Positions 44,610 through 52,171 of a DNA stretch of 64,000 bases are shown piece by piece. Positions within the stretch are counted from its first letter, which is position 1; each line of letters opens with the position of its first letter. Position numbers and translations under genes: made by a program. Under the pieces are notes generated by a model. It searched no databases and was not told the origin of the DNA. It saw only the letters and a program-made list of their open reading frames with translations. The DNA is taken from NCBI RefSeq assembly GCF_000443995.1, contig NZ_AUMC01000006.1, positions 186,001 through 250,000 on the forward strand. The letters are read 5' to 3'. This stretch comes from Bacteriovorax sp. BAL6_X. Its GTDB lineage: Bacteria > Bdellovibrionota > Bacteriovoracia > Bacteriovoracales > Bacteriovoracaceae.

Positions 44610-44627
44610 GGCACGTTATAACGCGCC
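44610..44627. promoter_or_regulatory. Palindromic operator candidate for the liu operon
   Basis: GGCACGTTATAACGCGCC is an 18-base inverted repeat with one mismatched pair, directly upstream of the -35 box. It is not followed by a T-run, so it is less likely to be a terminator of the 880-residue protein gene. The half-site GGCACGTTA recurs at 3912-3920 upstream of odhA. Confidence 0.4.
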
Positions 44628-44650
44628 TCACATCTGCTTATTCTAAGAAA

Positions 44651-47293
44651 TTATTCCGATATCTCTGCTGCATCGAGAAATTGGGAGTAGATACTATCCT
44701 CAGAACTTACTTCTGAAGGTTCAGAAGCTATTGATCGCCCTGCATTATTCAGGTTTTTAATTTGATCGATTTCTAACTGTGGTCCCTCTAATTCTGGAAC
44801 TATTGCAACTTCATATAACGCATCTTTAGATTGCGACAGTATTACATTCCCATTGTCATCGTGGCCAATGAAGTATGTTTGGCCGTCAGCTAGAATAACA
44901 CGTGTACTACCTTGAGAGATAGCGTCAGCAACAAGTTTACGATCTTGCTTACCAATTCGATTATCTGAAACAGATAAAACATCTGATCTTGTACTACTAG
45001 ACAGGCTCAATCCAGATGTCATCTCGGCAGGGCCAAGTGAACTTACGATCGCGGCCGCCCCAGAAGAAGACCCAGTACTCATACTACTAATACCACGACT
45101 CCCGACAGTACCAGTAGATGCGACGGCCCTTGCCTGCGATTGAAAATTTGAAGGCCCTGCATAACTAGAAGCATTCATTCCATTATTAGTAGAATTTTCA
45201 TTAATTGGCTGCTCACTAGCAGGATGTCTTTCTCTTTTCTTTGTACTTTCTTCATTAACAGCAAGTGCATTTTTTGCAACATTTGCTAGTTGTTCTTTAA
45301 GTGCTCGAAGTTGTTTTCTAAGCTCTTGCGCTTCAGTATCATCATTAGTATTTGAAGCAAGTTGGTTTTCAATTTTATCTACTTGATTTTCAATATTTCG
45401 ATCTACTCTTTCATCTTTTGTTGAAACGACATTGGAAACCGATTGACTAGTGCTATTATTAACTTGAGCTTCAGGAATAGTCGTAATCGTGCTCTGCGCT
45501 TCTACCGACGAACTCCTTGAATTATCACTATACTTCTTATTAAGATACTCTGCTGTTTGAGCGAAAGCATTATTATCTAAACCTTCTTGTGAATTATGTT
45601 CAAAGCTAGTGTGTCTCTTTCCACTATTAAATGTATTAGCAACTCCACTTTTCTCATAAGACTCTCTTAATGATGCTATTTGTTGCCCATGTCTACCACG
45701 AACTTCATCAAATACAGAAGCAGGATCATCGCTTGTACCAAAGCTCCCATAACCACCTGCAACAGCTTGAGAAATTTCACCATTATCAATTGAAGAACAA
45801 TAGTATTCTGCAACTTCAATATCATTTCCTCCAAATATCTCATTCGCTTCGGTAAACTCAACTGCTGAAATATTTTTCATAACATCATCAAGTTTAGAGG
45901 GATCACAAGTGTACTCAAGCTCACGAATTCTGTTATCACATTCCGTAATAACCTCTTCTTTCAATTCTTTAATATGCTTTCTTAAAGAATCGTATATGAA
46001 ATTCTTAGTCTCAATATTATTATTTTTAATTTCTTTTAATGCCTTACTAACCTGTTCGAAGTCGTTTGCATCACGAACCATTGTCTTCATAAACTTTGAT
46101 CCAAATAATGAAACGTATTGTATAAGGAATTGGTTCTCTTCTTCCGCTGTAAACACCTGATCTGCATAGTCTAGACGTCCATCCTTACCATTCGTTTGGT
46201 AATAGAGTGATCGACTTAGCTTATCTGTATTTTTAATTTCTTTTTCTCTAAAGCTGTAAAATTCACGACTAAAATTTTCATGATTATATATATATGTCTT
46301 TAAATTATTCATATATTCTCTGGAGTAGCCATTGCCAGAAATTCGTTGTTCATTAAAATCAATAATAAAAAGATCAATGAATTTATTTTTCTTACTTCGC
46401 TTCTTCTTAGCTAAAGAAAGATTTTCAGAAGCAATTTTGTCATCAAAGTAGCCCGCAATTTCCAAATTTGACTTATCAAAGATATCTTCTAAGCGTTGCC
46501 TTGCTTTACTTTCATTATCCATAGAGACAAGTGTCTCAAAATCAAAACCAAATTTACTATCAATTGCTTCACTCACCTCAGGACCTAAGCATGACTGTAT
46601 CCTTTGACTAATTTTATCAATATCACTCTTAGAACATGTAAATCGATCTAAGTTTTTATCTTTAATAGTTAAATATTTTCGATATTTTTCTAATCGACCG
46701 GCATTATCCTTTATAAGGTCAAATAGGTTATAAAGGCGATTTGCCACAATCGCCGAGTGAAACTTGTTCTTAAAAGCACCATACGTGCTATTTATATTTG
46801 GACTTTTTTGTTCAACAGTCATTGAAACATTGTTAATACAATTACAATACTGTTTAAAATCAATCTTCTCCTTTGCTCCTTGCTGAAGATCAATATTATA
46901 TAGAGTATCTCGGCATGCATTACCATAACGAGACATACTTATTTCCATCTTACTGACTTGTTCAATCTGCCCACTTGTCGGAGTTATTGTTTTACGACTT
47001 CCACTACAATCAATATTTATAATACTATTCTCAATACCGACAAAAGGATCACCAGAACCTAAAATTCTACTCATTCTAATTTCTTGAAATGTATCTTCGT
47101 TCTCTGCAACTTGTTGTAGTAGATATGAACCAGCATCAGCGGCACCGGTATTTACTTCACTTAACATAAGCAGATTTTCCTGTATAGGTGCAATAGAGCT
47201 ACCTCCACCAGCAGCTCCAAGTACTCCAACAGCTTGTGTAACACTTTGTAGAGTAAATAATGTTGTTGTAATAAAAAATTTAAATTGTTTCAT
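44651..47293 (-). CDS. Giant exported protein, tandem paralogue A (five-Cys module, Ser-rich tail)
   Basis: The family is not recognised. The product is 880 residues from ATG 47293 (the ORF is open from 47335, but only this start gives a signal peptide, MKQFKFFITTTLFTLQSVTQA). Cysteines at about C127, C150-x-C152 (YCNCI), C220 and C235 match the 980- and 716-residue proteins. A long helical region (200-480), a coiled coil with QLRALKEQLANVAK (about 630-665) and a Ser/Gly/Ala-rich linker follow. The conserved end contains RKLVADAISQGS, VILADGQTYFIGHDDNGNVI and SIYSQFLDAAEIS. It has a sigma-28-like promoter at 47323. It is adjacent to its paralogue, which has its own terminator. Confidence 0.78.
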   Translation of the reverse strand: MKQFKFFITTTLFTLQSVTQAVGVLGAAGGGSSIAPIQENLLMLSEVNTGAADAGSYLLQQVAENEDTFQEIRMSRILGSGDPFVGIENSIINIDCSGSRKTITPTSGQIEQVSKMEISMSRYGNACRDTLYNIDLQQGAKEKIDFKQYCNCINNVSMTVEQKSPNINSTYGAFKNKFHSAIVANRLYNLFDLIKDNAGRLEKYRKYLTIKDKNLDRFTCSKSDIDKISQRIQSCLGPEVSEAIDSKFGFDFETLVSMDNESKARQRLEDIFDKSNLEIAGYFDDKIASENLSLAKKKRSKKNKFIDLFIIDFNEQRISGNGYSREYMNNLKTYIYNHENFSREFYSFREKEIKNTDKLSRSLYYQTNGKDGRLDYADQVFTAEEENQFLIQYVSLFGSKFMKTMVRDANDFEQVSKALKEIKNNNIETKNFIYDSLRKHIKELKEEVITECDNRIRELEYTCDPSKLDDVMKNISAVEFTEANEIFGGNDIEVAEYYCSSIDNGEISQAVAGGYGSFGTSDDPASVFDEVRGRHGQQIASLRESYEKSGVANTFNSGKRHTSFEHNSQEGLDNNAFAQTAEYLNKKYSDNSRSSSVEAQSTITTIPEAQVNNSTSQSVSNVVSTKDERVDRNIENQVDKIENQLASNTNDDTEAQELRKQLRALKEQLANVAKNALAVNEESTKKRERHPASEQPINENSTNNGMNASSYAGPSNFQSQARAVASTGTVGSRGISSMSTGSSSGAAAIVSSLGPAEMTSGLSLSSSTRSDVLSVSDNRIGKQDRKLVADAISQGSTRVILADGQTYFIGHDDNGNVILSQSKDALYEVAIVPELEGPQLEIDQIKNLNNAGRSIASEPSEVSSEDSIYSQFLDAAEISE

Positions 47294-47584
47294 TTTTTGT
47301 CCCGAGTACCGATCCAAAATATCTATCGGTGGCATTAAGAATTCTCTTAAGTGACCAAAATTTATTGTCCAGCTTAATCTCTTCCATTAATTATGAAGCT
47401 AATAAACATATTCACTAATAGCTTTCTCATTGCTTTAGATAGTAAGTTGTCAAACCTATTGAATTCACGTTTATACTTATTTAAAAACAAATAAAATATT
47501 CTTAATCAACAAAATTCTCCTACGCCAATAATAGTCGTCAATTCAACACTTTTATTTTTTATAAAAATTGTAAAATGAAAATAA
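47294..47584. other. Intergenic region between the paralogues
   Basis: AT-rich, with no ORF I trust. It holds the sigma-28-like promoter at 47323-47350 and a short inverted repeat ACCGAT...ATCGGT (47309-47330) that overlaps its -10 element. I see nothing else in it. Confidence 0.6.
47323..47350 (-). promoter_or_regulatory. Sigma-28 (FliA)-like promoter of paralogue A
   Basis: On the minus strand TTAAGAGA (47350-47343), 12 bases, then ACCGATAG (47330-47323), ending 29 bases before the ATG. The -10 matches the FliA CCGATA core; the -35 is weak. Confidence 0.4.
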
Positions 47585-47612
47585 AAAGGCCAGCATATGC
47601 TGGCCTTTTATA
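47585..47612 (-). terminator. Bidirectional-looking terminator after paralogue B
   Basis: AAAGGCCAGCATATGCTGGCCTTT is a perfect 24-base palindrome with a T-run on both strands. It lies 22 bases after the stop of the 980-residue protein gene and isolates it from paralogue A. Confidence 0.88.
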
Positions 47613-47634
47613 AGAAATATTAATGAAATTTTAA

Positions 47635-50577
47635 TTAATCGCTAATTTCAGCTGCATCTAAAAACTTTGAATAAATACTATCTTCTCTTGGTTCTTTTAC
47701 ATCTTCTTCTTCCGAAGCAATCTCTCGCTTAACACCATCTTCGGCCTTCGGACTAGGTAATTGAGGACCTTCTTGTTCAGGTCCCGGTACACTTGCTAAA
47801 ACTTCTTCAGCAGTTTCAGAGAGAATAACATTACCTTCTTCATCATGACCAATATAGTAAATACGGCCATCTGCTAGTACAACGCTATTGCTCCCTTCAG
47901 CAATTGCCTTAGCAACTAAACGTTGATCACTTTTTGCAATATTATCTCCGGCCACAGCTCCAGAAGATGCCCTAGAAGATGGGCCACCAGAAGTAAGTCC
48001 TAGCCCACCTGTTGCACCAAGCCGACTGAGACCACTAACCCCTGCCCCGACAGAAGAAGTACTTCCAGTACTACCGACACTTGAGTTAGTTGGAATACTT
48101 GAACCACTCGTTGACTGTTGGATAGCTCTTGGATTGTTTGTAGAGTTAACATCACGACGTCCCCCACCAAAGCCACTACTTCCAGAGAAATTAGATGCCG
48201 CTCTATTTCTTTGTATAGCAGCATTCTTTTGTCTATCGAGTTCATCAGTAGGATCACTATTTTCATTCTTTGACGTAATAGCAGAGTTAAGCTCAGCAAT
48301 TTGTGCCTTTAACGCGGCCAACTCTGCTTTTAGTTCCGCGCTCTGACTGGCCTCATCGGTTGATACCGCTGTTGAATTTTGACTCTCTTCAATTTCTTTT
48401 GCAACGGCCATAGCTTCATCCTCTACTTTTGACCTCACATCTTCAAGTGACTTTACAGAAGTGGACGGGTTTTGAATCATCGTTTGCAGAGAGTTGCTAT
48501 CAATCACATTAGAGTTTGTGAAATTCGAATTTGCAGCCGAAGAGCTAGTGTTATTGTAACTTTCTAGAAATTGTGCAGCTTCATCAAAATTATAATCACT
48601 CGAGCTTGTATCGTTTGCAACAGTGCCTTCATTACCATTGTTAATTATATCACCAGCATTACTACTCCTTTCAGAGAATCCTCCAATTGAGTGTCCTAGG
48701 CTTTCGTCAACTTCTCTTCTTGTTTTTGAAGCAAGTTTATTTGATGGATCGTATGCACTTCTAATTTCATCCATACCTTTTTGTGATTCTAGAGCATAGT
48801 TTTTAACTACAACTTCAGAATCTTTAAAAAGTCCTTTATTTAATGCCGAACAATATTTTCTCGCATTAATCGACCTATCATCTAAACCATCATTCACTTC
48901 GTTTATCGCGATGAACTCTTCTGTTGAAAGTGACGACATAACTTCTTCAGCATTACTTTCGTTACAAGACTCTTCCAACAACATTATTTGCTCTTTACAA
49001 CTCGCTCTTAGTTCCTGTTCGTGCTGGCCTTTTATAACATTATAGATATCGCCCATAGCTTTTACACCTTCATCAGACTCTGTCTCAAGCTCATTGAACG
49101 CCTTTGAAATGTCAGCATATGACGCTTTAGATGAACCGTCTAAAAGACGTGGTAGAGTTTTTGAAAATATTGCAGTTGCAAATTGGAGAAAGAGCATATC
49201 TTCTTGAACTAAAGAAAGACTTTGCTTTTCTAAACTCATTTGACTTGCGAAAGACGACTTATTGTTTTCACTTTCTTTCGCCTTTAAAACAGAATCCATA
49301 TAATCAAGTTCTTTTTTTCTGAAATCTTCGTAAGCACCACGCATTATTCGATCATTGTATATATACCCACTTAACTTATTAATATACTCACGAGTAAAAC
49401 CAAGTGGCCCCTGACTATGTTTTTCATATCCAAGAACAAAAATTTCAGTAAACTCTTTTACTTTTTGTTCCTCGCTCACACTTTGACCATAAGGTTGCGT
49501 ATTACTATCTTTCATTTTTGAAAAGATTTGTGCCATACGGTCTTTAGAACGTCCTAACTTTCCAGATGGCCCCATTGAGATTAAATTTGATAAAAAGCTT
49601 GAAGTATCTTTAGAATTATCAAGTCCTAGTTTTTTATCAATTGCACTTGCAGCACTTCCACCAAAACAACCTTTCAACTTTTCACTTATAACAGCAATGT
49701 TCTTTCTTGAGCAACTATACTCATCGACAACTTCTTTACTCTCATCAAATAAATCAAATCGATCTTTCGACCTCTTTAGAAAATCTTCAAAATTCTTCAT
49801 ACGATGTGCAACAAGTTTTCCATATAGGTTGTCAGCAAAATCATTAAGGAGATCATCGCTTTCTAATTGTTTTTCAACATCATCTTCGTAACTAAATTCA
49901 CTAGTGCAGCTACAAAACTTTTTAGTATCAATGAGTGGCAAAATATTATAACCATCATCGACGAGAGTAAGATACTCATCTGAACAACCATTAATTCGAG
50001 TACCTAAATCAAAGATAACACCTTCAAGAAAACGAGAGTTTCCGCTAAAATTCCCGATAGTCGGATTACATTCTGTATAACCCTGATCAAAATCAAAATT
50101 TATATTACTCCAATTTGAATTAAACAACGATTGCGATGCACCACTATCTACATACTTACTCACATCCACTCTTGAAGACTTAGGGTTCGTAAAATTTAAA
50201 TAACTTTCATCCGTTGCGCTAAAGTCAGACATTAGTGTAGGAACTTCACTCATATAGGCCGTTGCCAAAAAGTTTGAATCATAAGACATAGGAGTAACTT
50301 TACTAACTAAGCTATCAGAGTTTAAGAAGAATTGAAGACGCTTACGACGAAGTGACTGTTCTATCGAAACACTTTTTTCAGCTTGTCCAATTGCTTGTTC
50401 TACAAGCTGTAAATGAACTTCGTCATCTAGAGTACTTCCATCGAGTACTTGTGTTGTTTCTCCTGCAGGTATCACTGCTGCCTGGCCATTAGAACCATTC
50501 AAGATTCCAATTCCTTCATTGGCCATAACAGAGTTAAGAGTAAACATTAGGATAATCGATGATTTAACAACTTTCAT
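47635..50577 (-). CDS. Giant exported protein, tandem paralogue B (five-Cys module, Ser-rich tail)
   Basis: The family is not recognised. The 980-residue product has a signal peptide (MKVVKSSIILMFTLNSVMA), a variable N-terminal segment (20-170), then C198, C222-x-C224 (FCSCT), C289 and C304 as in paralogue A. Helices, a coiled coil (ELKAELAALKAQIAELNSAI, about 765-785) and a Ser/Gly/Thr-rich stretch follow. The end is nearly the same as paralogue A: QRLVAKAIAEGSNSVVLADG, YYIGHDEEGNVILSE and SIYSKFLDAAEISD. GAGGAAGAA precedes the ATG. It is a single-gene transcript with a sigma-28-like promoter and a strong terminator. Confidence 0.78.
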   Translation of the reverse strand: MKVVKSSIILMFTLNSVMANEGIGILNGSNGQAAVIPAGETTQVLDGSTLDDEVHLQLVEQAIGQAEKSVSIEQSLRRKRLQFFLNSDSLVSKVTPMSYDSNFLATAYMSEVPTLMSDFSATDESYLNFTNPKSSRVDVSKYVDSGASQSLFNSNWSNINFDFDQGYTECNPTIGNFSGNSRFLEGVIFDLGTRINGCSDEYLTLVDDGYNILPLIDTKKFCSCTSEFSYEDDVEKQLESDDLLNDFADNLYGKLVAHRMKNFEDFLKRSKDRFDLFDESKEVVDEYSCSRKNIAVISEKLKGCFGGSAASAIDKKLGLDNSKDTSSFLSNLISMGPSGKLGRSKDRMAQIFSKMKDSNTQPYGQSVSEEQKVKEFTEIFVLGYEKHSQGPLGFTREYINKLSGYIYNDRIMRGAYEDFRKKELDYMDSVLKAKESENNKSSFASQMSLEKQSLSLVQEDMLFLQFATAIFSKTLPRLLDGSSKASYADISKAFNELETESDEGVKAMGDIYNVIKGQHEQELRASCKEQIMLLEESCNESNAEEVMSSLSTEEFIAINEVNDGLDDRSINARKYCSALNKGLFKDSEVVVKNYALESQKGMDEIRSAYDPSNKLASKTRREVDESLGHSIGGFSERSSNAGDIINNGNEGTVANDTSSSDYNFDEAAQFLESYNNTSSSAANSNFTNSNVIDSNSLQTMIQNPSTSVKSLEDVRSKVEDEAMAVAKEIEESQNSTAVSTDEASQSAELKAELAALKAQIAELNSAITSKNENSDPTDELDRQKNAAIQRNRAASNFSGSSGFGGGRRDVNSTNNPRAIQQSTSGSSIPTNSSVGSTGSTSSVGAGVSGLSRLGATGGLGLTSGGPSSRASSGAVAGDNIAKSDQRLVAKAIAEGSNSVVLADGRIYYIGHDEEGNVILSETAEEVLASVPGPEQEGPQLPSPKAEDGVKREIASEEEDVKEPREDSIYSKFLDAAEISD

Positions 50578-50607
50578 TTCTTCCTCACATAGATTAATCT
50601 TCTTAAT

Positions 50608-50635
50608 TTATCGGTTAATAAGTTTTATTTCTTTA
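50608..50635 (-). promoter_or_regulatory. Sigma-28 (FliA)-like promoter of paralogue B
   Basis: On the minus strand TAAAGAAA (50635-50628), 12 bases, then ACCGATAA (50615-50608), 30 bases before the ATG: 5/8 and 7/8 to consensus with one extra spacer base. The position relative to the start codon is within one base of that in paralogue A. Confidence 0.55.
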
Positions 50636-50833
50636 CTCAACCGACAATAAAGTTGACCATTCCCCTCTCATATTTTTACTTGAGAAAGAGTGTGAGTGAA
50701 TGATTTTAATAAAATAGACGCAAGATAATATTTCAAACTATATTAAGTAGTTAATATCAAAGGGTAATTTTCAATTGTAAAATTACTAATCACTAAAGTT
50801 TAGGCAAATAATTATGCCAATAAATTTTGCTTT

Positions 50834-52171
50834 TTAGCAAAGTCCAGGCCCAAACATACTTAACTTATCTAAGTGAGAGTCGATCGTAGCATATGCATAC
50901 TTATGTAATCTTTCAGGTAAATCAGGGTAAATTGATTGAAAGATTTCTTCGCGACTCTTACCTTCTTCTAGAAAGGCGCGGATTTGATTTTCTCTTTCAA
51001 TTCTATGATCCAATGTATGCTTAATCTTATTAGTCCCCCCAAGACAAATGCCATGTGAAGGCATCACAACTTGTGGATCAAGATTGATTACATGGTTTAG
51101 AGACTGAAAATATTCTCTCATATTAGAACCACGGCCACCAATTGTAACAGTTCCAATTGTTTGAATAAGATCAGATACGATCATCCATGAGCCGTCAGCA
51201 CGAAGCAGTGAGCTCTGGCCAAAAGCATGCCCACCTGTTGTGACAAGCTTCACATCATGGCCACATGACTTTGTGACAATATCGCCGTCTTTATAAAACT
51301 TTACATCGTGGCCTTCAAAGTAATCCTGTCCAAAGTCTTCAAGAAGATGCTCATAAGTACCTTTAGACATGGAAAAAGGAAGGCTTAATTTTTTTGCCAA
51401 CTCACGACTAAATTCATGATGATCAGGATGATGATGTGTTAAAAATATTTCACTTAGTTGATGTTCTTTTAGGCCATAGATGAGCTTTTCCAATTCTTTT
51501 TCATTCTTAGGTGAAGGATCGATAACAATCTTCTTTCCATTGTCATCTCCAATAACAAAACAATTTGTACGATTTGCAGGAGGAAAAGTATGAGACAATG
51601 GCATATACTGACGTAGGCCAAATAAAGGCTCAATCATGGGAACTTGCTTGTCACTATCATATTTTAAATTAGCATCAAGGAAGTCGACAGAATTAATATC
51701 TCGATCAAGATCCTTTAAAATCGTAATCATAGGAGGAACAACTAAGAGATGACCTTTCTTATATTCAGTAAAGGCCTCGTGGCAATTCATCCACGTTGCC
51801 TTGGCAATCTCGCCTTCATCGAAATGAAAAGCTATTTCATCAAGGGCCCTTTTATCTTTTATAAAAACCTTGTAGTAGTAATTTTCAAAACGATGTGGAT
51901 TGAAGTCAGGAGTTACAGCAAGAGCATACTGACTAACATTTTTAATATGTCCCGATTTTATCAGCTCATCTATATTTATATAAAGTTCTTCTTGTATCTC
52001 TCTTTTAAGAGCGAAAAGAAGGTAGTTATCACCACCATTGACAACATCCTCCTCATCTACTTTTCCTCCAGGAAAAGAAGAGTAGCCAGGAAACGCTCTA
52101 AGGTAATTTTGTCTCTTCATGATAAGGACTTGGTCCTCACAGATAAATATTGCTGAAACTGATTGCTTCAA
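50834..52171 (-). CDS. Nudix-hydrolase / metallo-beta-lactamase-fold fusion protein
   Basis: The 445-residue product joins an N-terminal Nudix domain (about 1-150; FPGGKVDEED, then REIQEEL) to a C-terminal MBL domain (about 200-330) with FLTHHHPDHHEF, the metal-binding HxHxDH motif, TGGHAFGQSS and the final MPSHG. A C-terminal helical part (about 370-445) resembles the LACTB2-like RNase/hydrolase extension. In the Nudix box an insertion lies between the Gly and REUxEE parts. The gene overlaps the IOR gene by four bases (ATGA), so they are translated together. The substrate is unknown; nucleotide-CoA or damaged metabolites are possible. Confidence 0.82.
   Translation of the reverse strand: MKQSVSAIFICEDQVLIMKRQNYLRAFPGYSSFPGGKVDEEDVVNGGDNYLLFALKREIQEELYINIDELIKSGHIKNVSQYALAVTPDFNPHRFENYYYKVFIKDKRALDEIAFHFDEGEIAKATWMNCHEAFTEYKKGHLLVVPPMITILKDLDRDINSVDFLDANLKYDSDKQVPMIEPLFGLRQYMPLSHTFPPANRTNCFVIGDDNGKKIVIDPSPKNEKELEKLIYGLKEHQLSEIFLTHHHPDHHEFSRELAKKLSLPFSMSKGTYEHLLEDFGQDYFEGHDVKFYKDGDIVTKSCGHDVKLVTTGGHAFGQSSLLRADGSWMIVSDLIQTIGTVTIGGRGSNMREYFQSLNHVINLDPQVVMPSHGICLGGTNKIKHTLDHRIERENQIRAFLEEGKSREEIFQSIYPDLPERLHKYAYATIDSHLDKLSMFGPGLC

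Noticed and set aside
50813-50842. TTTGCTAAAAAGCAAA hairpin as terminator of the Nudix-MBL gene
   Set aside because: Only a 5-bp AT-rich stem overlapping the stop codon with no proper T-run; too weak to list.
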